64,000 nt of DNA from Paraburkholderia sp. (GTDB taxonomy: Bacteria > Pseudomonadota > Gammaproteobacteria > Burkholderiales > Burkholderiaceae): the NCBI RefSeq assembly GCF_004298475.1, contig NZ_SCRP01000032.1:62001-126000 (forward strand), in the 5' to 3' direction. Each line of letters starts with the position of its first letter. The first letter of the stretch is position 1. The translations under genes were made by a program, and so were the position numbers. Shown here in pieces: positions 32,040 to 45,099 of the stretch. The notes beneath the pieces were generated by a model that saw nothing but the letters and a program-made list of their open reading frames with translations, was not told where the DNA came from and searched no databases.

Positions 32040-33188
32040 ATGCAGCACACCATGAAGCAGCTGGCAGGCGCAACGATTGTTGCCGCCATGTCGCTGGCCG
32101 GGACCGCGCACGCGCAGCAAGTCGAGGAAGTGAAGATCGGCTTCGCTGGTCCGATGACCGGTGGGCAGGCGCACTATGGCAAGGATTTCCAGAACGGCAT
32201 CACGCTTGCTGTCGAGGAAGAGAACGCAACCAAGCCGGTGATCGGCGGCAAGCAGATTCACTTCGTGCTCGACGCAGCTGACGACCAGGCCGACCCGCGC
32301 ACGGGCACGACCGTCGCGCAGAAGCTCGTGGACGACGGCATCAAGGGCATGCTCGGCCACTTCAACTCGGGCACGACGATCCCGGCTTCGCGCATCTACG
32401 CGAACGCGGGCATCCCGCAGATCGCGATGGCGACCGCGCCGGAATACACGCAGCAAGGCTTCAAGACGACCTTCCGCATGATGACCTCCGACACGCAGCA
32501 GGGTTCGGTGGCAGGCGCGTTTGCCGTCAAGTCGCTCGGCATGAAGAAGATCGCCGTGGTTGACGACCGCACGGCCTACGGCCAGGGCCTCGCGGACCAG
32601 TTCGCGAAGGCGGCGAAGGGCGCGGGCGGCACGATCATCGACCGTGAGTACACGAACGACAAGGCCGTGGACTTCAAGTCGATCCTGACCAAGCTGAAGG
32701 CGCAGAATCCTGACCTGATCTATTTCGGCGGCGCGGATTCGCAGGCGGCTCCGATGGTCAAGCAGATGAAGTCGCTTGGCATGAAGGCTCCGCTGATGGG
32801 CGGCGAAATGGTTCATACGCCGACCTTCCTGAAGATCGCAGGCGACGCGGCGAACGGCACGGTGGCGTCGCTCGCGGGTCTGCCGCTGGACGAAATGCCG
32901 GGCGGCAAGGGCTACGTGGAGAAGTACAAGAAGCGCTTCGGTGAAGACGTCCAGACGTACTCGCCGTATGCCTACGACGGCGCGATGGCGATGTTCGCAG
33001 CGATGAAGGCCGCGAACTCGACGGATCCGGCGAAGTACCTGCCGTACCTCGCGAAGACGAACATGCCGGCTGTGACGTCGAAGGAACTCGCGTACGACGC
33101 GCACGGCGACCTGAAGAACGGCGGCATCACGCTGTACAAGGTTGTCGACGGCAAGTGGACGACGCTGCAAAGCGTGGGCGGCAAGTAA
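32040..33188 (+). CDS. Branched-chain amino acid ABC transporter binding protein (LivK-like)
   Basis: A 382-residue periplasmic binding protein. The signal peptide ends at GTAHAQQ, and the mature protein begins VKIGFAGPMTGGQAHYGKD, the classic LivJ/LivK start. A strong AAGGAGAAG ribosome-binding site precedes ATG 32040. It stands alone, with no permease or ATPase gene adjoining, so it must serve a transporter encoded elsewhere. A bidirectional terminator follows. Confidence 0.9.
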   Translation: MQHTMKQLAGATIVAAMSLAGTAHAQQVEEVKIGFAGPMTGGQAHYGKDFQNGITLAVEEENATKPVIGGKQIHFVLDAADDQADPRTGTTVAQKLVDDGIKGMLGHFNSGTTIPASRIYANAGIPQIAMATAPEYTQQGFKTTFRMMTSDTQQGSVAGAFAVKSLGMKKIAVVDDRTAYGQGLADQFAKAAKGAGGTIIDREYTNDKAVDFKSILTKLKAQNPDLIYFGGADSQAAPMVKQMKSLGMKAPLMGGEMVHTPTFLKIAGDAANGTVASLAGLPLDEMPGGKGYVEKYKKRFGEDVQTYSPYAYDGAMAMFAAMKAANSTDPAKYLPYLAKTNMPAVTSKELAYDAHGDLKNGGITLYKVVDGKWTTLQSVGGK

Positions 33189-33266
33189 AGCGAATGCGCC
33201 TCGCGGCGTGAGCGGCAGCCGGAGTATCGGGTGCCGCGCGCCGCGGCTGATGTCGTGCAGCAAGTC

Positions 33267-33303
33267 AAAGCCCCGCAGGGAGATTTCCCTGCGGGGCTTT
33301 TCA
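33267..33303. terminator. Bidirectional intrinsic terminator
   Basis: The 14-bp stem AAAGCCCCGCAGGG/CCCTGCGGGGCTTT with a short loop is flanked by T on the plus strand and by T on the minus strand (the A-run). It serves the binding-protein gene and the convergent toxin-antitoxin operon, whose last stop is a few bases away. Confidence 0.9.
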
Positions 33304-33308
33304 ATTTT

Positions 33309-34087
<779 letters not shown>

Positions 34088-34120
34088 GGCCGTGACCCTC
34101 CAATGCTATTGATCGATTGC

Positions 34121-34150
34121 ACTCTAGCACGCCGCAATGACGTTGTCATT
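34121..34150 (-). promoter_or_regulatory. Promoter and operator of the toxin-antitoxin pair
   Basis: On the minus strand ATGACA (34149-34144) and TAGAGT (34126-34121) are 17 bases apart and about 34 bases upstream of the antitoxin start. The inverted repeat AATGAC-GTT-GTCATT (34136-34150) covers the -35 box, where a ribbon-helix-helix antitoxin would bind to repress. Confidence 0.55.
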
Positions 34151-34255
34151 ACGACGTGCGTGCAGTGCAATCCTGGTAGGGTCTACGGCTATCGCAGCAA
34201 CGCCTACCTCTTCGTCAAGATCAACACCGCCTGGCCCGGAAATCCACGAAGAACC

Positions 34256-34756
34256 TCATTTTTCCCACCAGTGCCGATTGGCGTTCTGCAGATTCTTTTG
34301 AAGGCCCCTACTGATGTTGCGGGAAGCATCTGCGCCGGATTGCACCGCATCCGTTTCCGCTTTCGAGCGCGCCAGATCCGCGTTGATCTTATCGTTCTCA
34401 CGGCTAACCTGTGTTTCCAGCTTTTTCAGTTGCAGTTCCTTGTAGCGGTTCTCGTAGCTGCGGTCCTGATCCTCGATCTCACGCTTGCGGTTAATCGAAG
34501 CCTGCCGCTCGCGATTGGCCTGCTCTTGTGCAGCAGCCTTCGCCTCTGCGCGTTTGCGTTGGGCCGTTGCTTCCTGCTGTCGCTGCTTGCGGTATTCGGC
34601 TTCGGCTTTTTGCTGCTGCGCGGCGCGTTCGTTTTCCGCGTTCGATTCAAGCGCCTGCATGCGCGCGAGGCCATTGTCGAGATTGACGGGCGCTTGCTCT
34701 TGCGCGAAAGCCGGAATGGCCGAGAGCATTAAAAGCGCTAAAACGCCGCGTTTCAT
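34256..34756 (-). CDS. Exported coiled-coil protein of unknown function
   Basis: A 166-residue protein with a clear Sec signal (MKRGVLALLMLSAIPAFAQ). The rest is almost entirely charged and helical, rich in Gln, Arg, Glu and Ala, with a long heptad-like region from about residue 30 to 125, so it is probably a periplasmic coiled coil. I do not recognise a characterised family. Its ATG overlaps the stop of the glycine-zipper lipoprotein gene by four bases, so the two are cotranslated and probably act together at the envelope. Confidence 0.75.
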   Translation of the reverse strand: MKRGVLALLMLSAIPAFAQEQAPVNLDNGLARMQALESNAENERAAQQQKAEAEYRKQRQQEATAQRKRAEAKAAAQEQANRERQASINRKREIEDQDRSYENRYKELQLKKLETQVSRENDKINADLARSKAETDAVQSGADASRNISRGLQKNLQNANRHWWEK

Positions 34757-35304
34757 TTGCTCACCTGCTGCTCCGGTTTTTTCGCCGCGTCAGCAACCGG
34801 ACATTGTGCGTTTGGCTGAATACGCGTCGTCGTACCGGAACCGACCATCATCGCAGGGCCGGGCTTGAATTCGCATACCCGGCCGACCTGAGCCGAGGCA
34901 AACGCCGACTTGCCGTCGCGGTACATGATCTGCACGCCATCGACCAGAACCGTGTCACTCACCATCGAGCCCGCCACCGCCCCTGCGGCGCCGCCTGCGA
35001 CAGTACCCACCCCCGTGCGCTCCCAGCCGCCCGGGCCGGTCGATCCGCCGACCGCCGCACCTGCGAGTGCGCCAAGCACCGCACCGGCCATTTGAGCCGC
35101 CTTCTTGTTCTCGGCGTTGCTGACCTGCACCTTGCCCGGCAGGATCGTCAGAATCTCGACGGTGCGCACTTCCTGACGCTGATTCACATCGAGCACGCTG
35201 TATGAGTCGGCCTTGCTTTCCATTCCCGGCGTAGCGCAGCCGGCGAGTACCGCCGAGGCGGCGACGAGCGTGATGACACCCTTTCTCATGAATTTCTTTT
35301 GCAT
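34753..35304 (-). CDS. Glycine-zipper outer-membrane lipoprotein (SlyB-like)
   Basis: A 183-residue lipoprotein. The signal ends at the lipobox LAGC (VLAGCATPG), so Cys22 would be lipidated; Ser/Ala-free flanking residues suggest outer-membrane sorting. The central glycine-zipper AGAVLGALAGAAVGGSTG followed by a second Gly/Ala stretch is the 2TM domain of SlyB/Pcp/RcnB-type envelope proteins. A start five codons later (MRKGV) is possible. It is first in a two-gene operon with the coiled-coil protein. Confidence 0.85.
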   Translation of the reverse strand: MQKKFMRKGVITLVAASAVLAGCATPGMESKADSYSVLDVNQRQEVRTVEILTILPGKVQVSNAENKKAAQMAGAVLGALAGAAVGGSTGPGGWERTGVGTVAGGAAGAVAGSMVSDTVLVDGVQIMYRDGKSAFASAQVGRVCEFKPGPAMMVGSGTTTRIQPNAQCPVADAAKKPEQQVSK

Positions 35305-35674
35305 GTTTCTCGGTATGTGTTTATCGGGGGAGACTTGAATTACGTTGCTCGTAATCGTGTACTGCTATCGCGAGTGCATCCGGCAAGCGTATGAAGCATT
35401 CAGCAATCCCGCCATTTCGATTCGATTAGTGATGCTTATTTAAACCGGCGTGAACCGATGGCGTTTCTTTCGAAAATGAAAGGGGATGTTGGGGACCTAA
35501 TGTGACGGCCCCGTGAACTGATGCTGAGAGGAGTCCTATATTTTATGGAGGGCCGAATCTCAAATCGTTGCGCCGCCAATGCACGACCTTGGCGGCGGTA
35601 ATTTCAGCGTCATAGTGCCTGCAGAATGTCAGCCATCAGGGTGAACGGGCATCCTGTGGATGCCCGTTCACCGC
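35305..35674. other. Intergenic region with long inverted repeat
   Basis: This is 370 bases without a gene, A/T-rich in its middle. It probably holds the promoter of the lipoprotein operon near 35310-35440. The 15-bp inverted repeat at 35640-35672 ends two bases after the stop codon of the next minus-strand gene. Confidence 0.5.
35640..35672 (-). terminator. 15-bp inverted repeat, terminator-like
   Basis: GGTGAACGGGCATCC and its complement are separated by only TGT. It is placed like a terminator for the thiamine-diphosphate enzyme gene, but no T-run follows on the minus strand, so it may instead protect the mRNA 3' end. Confidence 0.5.
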
Positions 35675-37405
35675 TTACATGCCCTTCTTGAGCGCCGCTT
35701 CGCGAATCTGCGTGAGCGTCATGGCGGGCGTGCTCGCGTCCTTCGGGATGCGGATCTCGATGAGCGCGGGCCGTCCCGCATCGAGCGCGCGTTCCAGCGC
35801 GGGCAGGAACGCCGCCGTGGACTCGACGACTTCGCCGTGCGCGCCGAACGCGTGCGCGAAGGCCGCGAAATCCGGGTTCGTAAGCTGGGTGCCGTGGACG
35901 CGCCCAGGATAATGGCGCTCCTGATGCATGCGGATCGTGCCGTAGTGCCCGTTGTTCACGACGATGAACACGACGTTGAGCCCGTACTGCATCGCTGTGG
36001 CGATTTCCGGCGCCGACATCATGAAGCACCCGTCGCCCGCGAGCGCGACCACGGTGCGCGACGGATAGAGCGACTTCGCGGCAATCGCGGCGGGCACGCC
36101 ATAACCCATCGCGCCGCTGGTGGGCGCAAGCTGCGAGCGGAAGTGACGGTACGCGAAATGCCGGTGCAGCCACGTCGCGTAATTGCCCGCGCCGTTCGTG
36201 ACGATGGCGTCGTCGGGCAGGCGCGCGCGCAGTTGCCGGATTATTTCGCCCATCTGAACATCGCCGGGCATCGGGCGCGGCTCGCGCCACGCCAGATACG
36301 CGCGGTGCGCTTCCTCGGCGCTTCCGTCCCATGCGCACGCGGCAGGCGCGTCGAGCGCCGCGAGCATCGACGCGATTTCGGGCAGGCCCGATACGATCGG
36401 CAGATCGGCCGCATAGACGCGCCCGAGTTCTTCTGCGCCCTGGTGGACGTGGATCAGCGTCTGCTTCGTCTTCGGAATGTCGAGGAGCGCGTAGCCGCCC
36501 GTGGTCGCTTCGCCGAGGCGCGGACCGAGCGCGAGCAGCACGTCGGCCTCGCGGATGCGCTGCGCCAGCGCCGGATTCACGCCGAGGCCCACGTCGCCCG
36601 CATAGTTCGGGTGATCGTTGTCGAGTGTGTCCTGGAAGCGGAACGCGAGTCCGATGGGCAAGCGCCAGTTCTCGACGAAGCGCTGCAGATCCGCACAGGC
36701 CGCGCTGGTCCAGCCGTGGCCGCCCGCGATCACGAATGGCTTTTTCGCGTTCGCGAGCAGCGTGCGCAACTGCTCGATCTGCGCAGCCGATGGCGAGGCC
36801 TGCACGCGCTGCGCGGCGGGCGCGACGGGCTGCGCGTCGGCGGCGGGAAACGCATCGCTCAGCATGTCCTCGGGCAGCGCGAGCACGACCGGCCCGGGGC
36901 GTCCCGAAGTCGCGATATGGAATGCGTGGCTCAGGTATTCGGGCACGCGGCGCGCGTCGTCGATCTGCGCGACCCACTTCGCCATCTGGCCGAACATGCG
37001 CCGATAGTCGACTTCCTGAAACGCCTCGCGGTCCATCTGCTCGCGTGCGACCTGGCCGATCAGCAGGATCATCGGCGACGAGTCCTGGAACGCCGTATGC
37101 ACGCCGATCGACGCGTGCGTCGCGCCCGGCCCGCGCGTGACGAATGCGATGCCGGGCTTGCCGGTGAGCTTGCCCGCGGCTTCGGCCATGTTCGCGGCCG
37201 AAGCTTCGTGACGGCACACGATGGTTTCGATGCGGTCCGTGACGTCGTAGAGCGCGTCGAGCACCGCGAGGTAGCTCTCGCCCGGCACGCAGAACACGCG
37301 TGTCACGCCGTTCGTGGCAAGGGCATCGACGAGGAGGCGCGCACCCGTGGTTGTCGGGGCGTTTACGTGGCTGGCGGAATCGTGCGGCGGCGTGGTCGCG
37401 GTCAT
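35675..37405 (-). CDS. Thiamine diphosphate-dependent enzyme (acetolactate synthase-like)
   Basis: A 576-residue enzyme with the three-domain POX/AHAS fold. N-terminal VCRHEASAANMAEAAG carries the cofactor-activating glutamate, and FVTRGPGATHASIG is the next AHAS-type motif. The cofactor motif GDGCFMMSAPEIATAMQYGL...VNN is near residue 440. There is no adjacent ilvN regulatory subunit, so it is probably not the housekeeping acetolactate synthase; glyoxylate carboligase, oxalyl-CoA decarboxylase or benzoylformate decarboxylase relatives are possible. It lies downstream of sdaA on the same strand. Confidence 0.85.
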   Translation of the reverse strand: MTATTPPHDSASHVNAPTTTGARLLVDALATNGVTRVFCVPGESYLAVLDALYDVTDRIETIVCRHEASAANMAEAAGKLTGKPGIAFVTRGPGATHASIGVHTAFQDSSPMILLIGQVAREQMDREAFQEVDYRRMFGQMAKWVAQIDDARRVPEYLSHAFHIATSGRPGPVVLALPEDMLSDAFPAADAQPVAPAAQRVQASPSAAQIEQLRTLLANAKKPFVIAGGHGWTSAACADLQRFVENWRLPIGLAFRFQDTLDNDHPNYAGDVGLGVNPALAQRIREADVLLALGPRLGEATTGGYALLDIPKTKQTLIHVHQGAEELGRVYAADLPIVSGLPEIASMLAALDAPAACAWDGSAEEAHRAYLAWREPRPMPGDVQMGEIIRQLRARLPDDAIVTNGAGNYATWLHRHFAYRHFRSQLAPTSGAMGYGVPAAIAAKSLYPSRTVVALAGDGCFMMSAPEIATAMQYGLNVVFIVVNNGHYGTIRMHQERHYPGRVHGTQLTNPDFAAFAHAFGAHGEVVESTAAFLPALERALDAGRPALIEIRIPKDASTPAMTLTQIREAALKKGM

Positions 37406-37438
37406 GTGTTGCTGTCTCCTGTTGTTTGTTTTAAAGGC

Positions 37439-37477
37439 AAGGACGACGCGCGCACCTCAGCAAAGGACGACGCGCGC
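37439..37477. repeat. 15-bp direct repeat
   Basis: AAGGACGACGCGCGC occurs at 37439-37453 and 37463-37477 in the gap between sdaA and the thiamine-diphosphate enzyme gene. A degenerate third copy (GAAGACGCACG) follows. Confidence 0.6.
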
Positions 37478-37507
37478 GGCGCAGCCAGGGAAGACGCACG
37501 TAGCGCG

Positions 37508-38896
37508 TCAGCACTCGACGATATTCACCGCGAGGCCGCCGCGCGAGGTCTCCTTGTACTTCGTCTTCATGTCGGCGCCGGTCTCGCGCATGGTCTTGAT
37601 GACCGAGTCGAGCGAGACATAGTGCTCACCGTCGCCGCGCAGCGCCATGCGCGCGGCGTTGACGGCCTTCACGGACGCCATCGCGTTGCGCTCGATGCAG
37701 GGAATCTGCACCATGCCGCCGACCGGGTCGCAGGTGAGGCCGAGGTTGTGTTCCATGCCGATCTCGGCGGCGTTCTCGACTTGCTGCGGCGTGCCGCCGA
37801 GCACGGCGGCGAGCGCACCCGCGGCCATCGAGCACGCGACGCCCACTTCGCCCTGGCAGCCCACTTCGGCGCCGGAAAGCGATGCGTTGAGCTTGTAGAG
37901 AATGCCGATAGCCGCGGCGGTGAGCAGGAAGTCGATCACGCCCTGTTCGGTCGCGCCCGGCGTGAAGCGCACGTAGTAGTGCAGCACGGCCGGGATGATG
38001 CCCGCGGCGCCGTTGGTCGGCGCGGTGACGACGCGCCCGCCCGCGGCGTTTTCTTCGTTCACGGCGATTGCGTAGACGTTGATCCAGTCGATCATCGAGA
38101 GCGGGTCTTGCAGCGCGCGCTCCGGGTTGCCCGTGAGTGCGCGATACAGCTGCGGCGCGCGGCGCTTCACGTTGAACGGGCCCGGCAGCGTGCCTTCGGC
38201 AGCCGGATTGCCGACGCCGATGCCGCGCGAGACGCACGACTGCATCACGCCCCAGATGCGCAGCAGGCCGCTGCGGATTTCGTCGTCGGTATGCCAGACG
38301 CGCTCGTTTTCGAGCATCAGTTCCGCGATGCTCTTGCCGGTCGAGGCGCACAGCGCGAGTAGCTCGTTGCCCGTGCGAAACGGCCGCGGCAGTTGCGCTG
38401 CGGCGGCCAGCACCTTCGTGTTCGCCGCACCGGCTGTCACGACAAAACCGCCGCCCACGGACAAATAGGTGCTTTCGCGCAGCGTCGCGCCGTCGGCATC
38501 GTACGCGCGCAGCTTCATGCCGTTCGGATGCTCGGGCAGCGCCTGACGATAGAACGCGATGTGCTCCTTCTGCACGAACGGGATCGTGTGATGACCGGCG
38601 AGCGCGAGGCTGCGCGATGCGCGCACGGCTTCGAGCCGTTCGGCGATGGTGTCGGGGTTCACCGTGTCGGGGGCGTCGCCCATCAGCCCGAGCATGACGC
38701 CGCGGTCGGTGCCGTGGCCCTTGCCGGTCGCGCCGAGCGAGCCGTACAGCTCGCATTTCACCGATGCCGTGGCCGTGAGCAGACCGTCACGCTCAAGTCC
38801 TTCGACGAACATCAGCGCCGCCCGCATGGGGCCGACCGTGTGTGAACTGGATGGTCCGATGCCGATTTTGAAGAGATCGAAAACGCTGACTGCCAT
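37508..38896 (-). CDS. sdaA: L-serine dehydratase, iron-sulfur type
   Basis: Deaminates L-serine to pyruvate and ammonia using a [4Fe-4S] cluster. The N-terminal [20 protein letters not shown] is the single-chain SdaA signature. Conserved cysteines occur in [13 protein letters not shown] and in [20 protein letters not shown]. The 462 residues are normal. Its neighbours encode the glycine cleavage system: the one-carbon unit from glycine lets GlyA make serine from a second glycine, and SdaA can then feed pyruvate, so the grouping makes metabolic sense. Confidence 0.96.
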   Translation of the reverse strand: MAVSVFDLFKIGIGPSSSHTVGPMRAALMFVEGLERDGLLTATASVKCELYGSLGATGKGHGTDRGVMLGLMGDAPDTVNPDTIAERLEAVRASRSLALAGHHTIPFVQKEHIAFYRQALPEHPNGMKLRAYDADGATLRESTYLSVGGGFVVTAGAANTKVLAAAAQLPRPFRTGNELLALCASTGKSIAELMLENERVWHTDDEIRSGLLRIWGVMQSCVSRGIGVGNPAAEGTLPGPFNVKRRAPQLYRALTGNPERALQDPLSMIDWINVYAIAVNEENAAGGRVVTAPTNGAAGIIPAVLHYYVRFTPGATEQGVIDFLLTAAAIGILYKLNASLSGAEVGCQGEVGVACSMAAGALAAVLGGTPQQVENAAEIGMEHNLGLTCDPVGGMVQIPCIERNAMASVKAVNAARMALRGDGEHYVSLDSVIKTMRETGADMKTKYKETSRGGLAVNIVEC

Positions 38897-39034
38897 TTGG
38901 ACTACTCCTGCTTGCTAAAAACTGCTGTCTCGTTTAATAACCGCGCGCATGGTCATACTTTTGACCGCGCGCTTGTGGGTACTTGTGCGCCGCGTGGCCT
39001 GGGCCGCCCGGCGCTTCTGGTGCTCCTGGCGCTC

Positions 39035-40165
39035 CTAGCGCGCGGGCAGCGGCAGGCACACGGCGAGCCAGGCGGGGGGCTTCGGCGCGAGCCTGAGCGC
39101 GATCGGCGCAAAGCGGCCGTTCAGCCGGGCCGCCAGGTGGAACAGTTCGGCGGCGTTCTTCGGATCCCACGGGCCGGCGAAGCCGGGCAGGCCGGCTTCG
39201 CGCCGCCGCGCGTCGAAGGCCACCGTCGAGTGCACGAACTCCTCGTGCGTCTTCTCGCCCATCGCGTAGGGCGCGAGCCAGTCGAGCGCCCGCGTGAGCG
39301 TCGCGCCGTTCGCCGCCCGCTCGTTGAGCCAGTTGCGGTTGTGGCGGCGCGCGGCGAGCGCGGCGGTCACGAGCGGCTGCAGGTCGTACGCGACGTAGTG
39401 CAGCGCGTCGCGCTCGGCGAAATCGCGCGTCGAGCCGTCGGGCGCGATGTTGTCGCCGATGTGCTCCACGAAGAGCCGCTGCGCCGTCGCAATCATCTTC
39501 CGGTTGTCGAGCGTGAACGCGATCATCGCTATCAGTTTGACCCGATGGCTCTGCCAGTTGTTCGCGAAATTGCCCTTGAGCGGACGCGGCTGCGCGTCCA
39601 CCTGTGCGATGTAGCCGTTCGCGAAGCGGTTCAGGAACGCCATGGTCGCGTTGCGCGTCTTGACGGGCAGCGCGCTCGCGGTCATGTCGTAGGCGAGGAT
39701 CAGCCCTTCGAAGCGCGTTTCGTCGATCGGATTGAAACTCGGCCGATAGGTGGCGACCCAGGCCGTGAGAAAGCGGTCGACGAGCTTCAGAAAGCGATCG
39801 TCGCTCGTCGCGCGCCATGCGAGTGCGGCGTCGCGCATGAGGTCGAGCTCGTTCGCGGCCTCGACGCTCTGGTCGTAGATGCCCTCGTGCGGCAGGGTGC
39901 CTTCGGTGTGCAGGGTGGCGACCGGGTGCGGCATGTCGTTCACACGCGCCGCAACTTGCGCGACGAGCGTCTTCACGCCGGGGTCCGCGTTGGTGCGCTC
40001 GCTCGTTTGCAGCGCGGGTGCCGCGCAGAAATTCATTGCCGCGTGTGCCGCGGGCGCCGAGGCGAACCAGGCGCCTGCCGCAGCCAGCGCACAGGCGAGT
40101 TTTGCGCCGTGGCGCATCCGCCGGGCCGACGCCCGGGTTGAGACCGTTCGCACCTTCCGCGCCAT
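39035..40165 (-). CDS. Exported alginate-lyase-family protein (PL5-like)
   Basis: A 376-residue protein with a long basic N-terminus and a signal peptide (KLACALAAAGAWFASAPAAHA). The (alpha/alpha)-barrel lyase signature is visible in FANNWQSHRVKLIAMIAFTL and later DGSTRDFAERDALHYVAYDL. The latter carries the Asp, Arg and Tyr pattern of AlgL-type lyases. The AlgL Asn-His pair reads Asn-Asn-Trp here, so activity or substrate may differ. No alginate genes adjoin it, and it sits oddly between sdaA and gcvP. An internal start at 40117 is also possible. Confidence 0.75.
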   Translation of the reverse strand: MARKVRTVSTRASARRMRHGAKLACALAAAGAWFASAPAAHAAMNFCAAPALQTSERTNADPGVKTLVAQVAARVNDMPHPVATLHTEGTLPHEGIYDQSVEAANELDLMRDAALAWRATSDDRFLKLVDRFLTAWVATYRPSFNPIDETRFEGLILAYDMTASALPVKTRNATMAFLNRFANGYIAQVDAQPRPLKGNFANNWQSHRVKLIAMIAFTLDNRKMIATAQRLFVEHIGDNIAPDGSTRDFAERDALHYVAYDLQPLVTAALAARRHNRNWLNERAANGATLTRALDWLAPYAMGEKTHEEFVHSTVAFDARRREAGLPGFAGPWDPKNAAELFHLAARLNGRFAPIALRLAPKPPAWLAVCLPLPAR

Positions 40166-40290
40166 GCGGGACTCCCTGATTCAAGCCTGACAGGTGTGTG
40201 ATGGTAACGGTTTGTGGCGGCAAATGTGAGTGCGGCGCCAGCCGGGCGCGCCGATAACCGGCGGCGCTGCCCGGCGGCATTGGCCGCGCT

Positions 40291-43254
<2,964 letters not shown>

Positions 43255-43270
43255 GGGTTTTTTCCTGTCG

Positions 43271-43302
43271 ATGGCAGTCAGCGCTTCAGCGCTGACTGCC
43301 AT
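43271..43302 (-). other. 14-bp perfect hairpin between gcvH and gcvP
   Basis: ATGGCAGTCAGCGC pairs with its complement across a TTCA loop, 17 bases upstream of gcvP. There is no T-run. A degenerate duplication of the 3' arm and following bases lies at about 43336-43377. It may tune gcvP relative to gcvT/gcvH or protect mRNA ends. Confidence 0.55.
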
Positions 43303-43418
43303 CCCACGCAAAGCGGTCGATCGCAGTTGGCGCTGGAATGCTTCAGCGCTTGCTGCCATCCCATGCAGAGCGGGGCGCGGCGGCCGCGCACGGGCTGCCG
43401 CGCCGTAAGCGGTGGGGG

Positions 43419-43799
43419 TTAAGCGCCGATGGCCTTTTCGTAGCCGGCGGCGTCGAGCAGCTTGTCGAGCGACGCGCCCGCAGCCGGCTTGATCTTGAAG
43501 AGCCACGATTCATAGGGCGTGCCGTTCACGACGTCGGGCGTGTCGACGAGCGCGCTGTTCGATTCGACGATCTCGCCTGCAACCGGCGCGTAGATGTCCG
43601 AGGCGGCCTTGACCGACTCGATCACCGCGACGGCATCGCCCGCGCCGACCGTGCGGCCCGCTTCGGGCAGTTCCAGGAACACGATGTCGCCGAGCGCTTC
43701 CTGGGCGTGGTCGGTGATGCCGACGGTCAACGTGCCGTCGGCTTCCGTGCGGACCCATTCGTGCGATTCGGTGTATTTCAGATCGGCCGGGATGCTCAT
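43419..43799 (-). CDS. gcvH: Glycine cleavage system H protein
   Basis: A 126-residue lipoyl carrier that shuttles aminomethyl and reducing equivalents among P, T and L proteins. The lipoylated lysine is Lys64 in [14 protein letters not shown]. The opening [14 protein letters not shown] is the family signature. It lies 83 bases after gcvT and 164 bases before gcvP. Confidence 0.97.
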   Translation of the reverse strand: MSIPADLKYTESHEWVRTEADGTLTVGITDHAQEALGDIVFLELPEAGRTVGAGDAVAVIESVKAASDIYAPVAGEIVESNSALVDTPDVVNGTPYESWLFKIKPAAGASLDKLLDAAGYEKAIGA

Positions 43800-43882
43800 T
43801 GAATGCTCCAGTGCGTGGTTCGCGGTATGGGTTTGCTAATGCTTGAAAAGAGGGGGCGTGCGCGGCGCAAAGAGGGCGCCGG

Positions 43883-45013
43883 TCAGGCGACGAGCACCTT
43901 GCCGTTGCGCACGAACGGGAGTTTTACCACGGTCGCGGAAAGCGCCTTGTCGCGGATCTGCACCTGCACGACGTCGCCCGGCTGCACGCTTTGTTGTGCA
44001 CTCCTGGGCACGCGCGCGAAGGCGATCGATTCCTGCATCGTCGGCGAGAACGTGCCGCTCGTGATTTCGCCTTCGCCATGCGGCGTGAGCACCTTCTGGT
44101 GCGCGCGCAGCACGCCGCCCGCCTTGCCGTTTTCACGCTGCAGGATAAGGCCGACGAACGCCATGCGCGAGCCGTTGGCTTCGAGCGCGGCGCGGCCGAC
44201 GAAGTCGCGCGGCTCCTTCATGTCGACGGTCCAGGCGAGGCCTGCGTCGAGCGGCGAGACGTTGTCGTCCATGTCCTGGCCGTAGAGGTTCATGCCGGCT
44301 TCGAGGCGCAGCGTGTCGCGCGCGCCGAGGCCGCAGGGCTTTACGCCCTCGCGCTGCAAGGCGTCCCAGAACTCGCACACGGCGGCGACCGGCAGCACGA
44401 CTTCGAAGCCGTCTTCGCCGGTGTAGCCCGTGCGCGCGATCATCAATTCGCCGAACGGCGTGACGTCGATCTTCGCGGCGTTGAAGGGCTTGAGCGTTTC
44501 GGTGCAGCTGCGCGCGGACGGCGCAACCTGCCAGACCTTGTCGCGGGCGTTCGGGCCCTGCACGGCGACGATCGCGAGATCGCGGCGCGGCGTGATGGTG
44601 AGGCCGAAGCCGCCGTCGGCGTTCAGCTTCTGGAACCAGGCGATGTCTTTCTCGGCGGTGCCCGCGTTGACGACGGTGCGGAACTGGTCGTCGGCGAAGT
44701 AATAGACGATCAGGTCGTCGATCACGCCGCCTTGCGGGTTCAGCATGCACGAGTAGAGCGCGCGGCCCGGCGTCGTGAGCTTCGCGACGTTGTTGGCGAT
44801 GGCGTGGGAGAAGAATTCGCGCGCCTTCGGGCCCGCGAAATCGACGACGCACATGTGCGAAACGTCGAACATGCCGGCGTCGGTGCGCACGGCGTGATGC
44901 TCGTCGATCTGCGAGCCGTAGTTGACGGGCATATCCCAGCCGCCGAAATCGACCATACGGGCGTTAAGCGCGCGGTGCGTGGCGTTGAGCGGAGTGTGTT
45001 TCAGTTCGGTCAT
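43883..45013 (-). CDS. gcvT: Aminomethyltransferase (T protein)
   Basis: A 376-residue enzyme that transfers the methylene from H-protein aminomethyl-lipoate to tetrahydrofolate and releases ammonia. Conserved [33 protein letters not shown] and [16 protein letters not shown] are present. First gene after the glycine riboswitch and its terminator. Confidence 0.97.
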   Translation of the reverse strand: MTELKHTPLNATHRALNARMVDFGGWDMPVNYGSQIDEHHAVRTDAGMFDVSHMCVVDFAGPKAREFFSHAIANNVAKLTTPGRALYSCMLNPQGGVIDDLIVYYFADDQFRTVVNAGTAEKDIAWFQKLNADGGFGLTITPRRDLAIVAVQGPNARDKVWQVAPSARSCTETLKPFNAAKIDVTPFGELMIARTGYTGEDGFEVVLPVAAVCEFWDALQREGVKPCGLGARDTLRLEAGMNLYGQDMDDNVSPLDAGLAWTVDMKEPRDFVGRAALEANGSRMAFVGLILQRENGKAGGVLRAHQKVLTPHGEGEITSGTFSPTMQESIAFARVPRSAQQSVQPGDVVQVQIRDKALSATVVKLPFVRNGKVLVA

Positions 45014-45040
45014 GGGGCGATCTCGTCACGGTCGAAAACG

Positions 45041-45099
45041 AAAAAGGCCATGCATGAAACGCCGCAGGCGGTGTGCCTGTGGACGCTTCGTGCATGGCC
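45041..45099 (-). terminator. Riboswitch expression platform terminator
   Basis: On the minus strand GGCCATGCA (45099-45091) pairs with TGCATGGCC (45054-45046). The long stem encloses partial inner pairing and is followed by TTTTT. It lies directly after the second glycine aptamer and before gcvT. Glycine binding probably prevents its formation, as in other glycine riboswitches controlling gcv operons. Confidence 0.75.

Noticed and set aside
35610..37217. 535-codon alternative frame over the thiamine-diphosphate enzyme
   Set aside because: Arg-rich shadow; the 576-residue frame has the complete POX/AHAS motifs.
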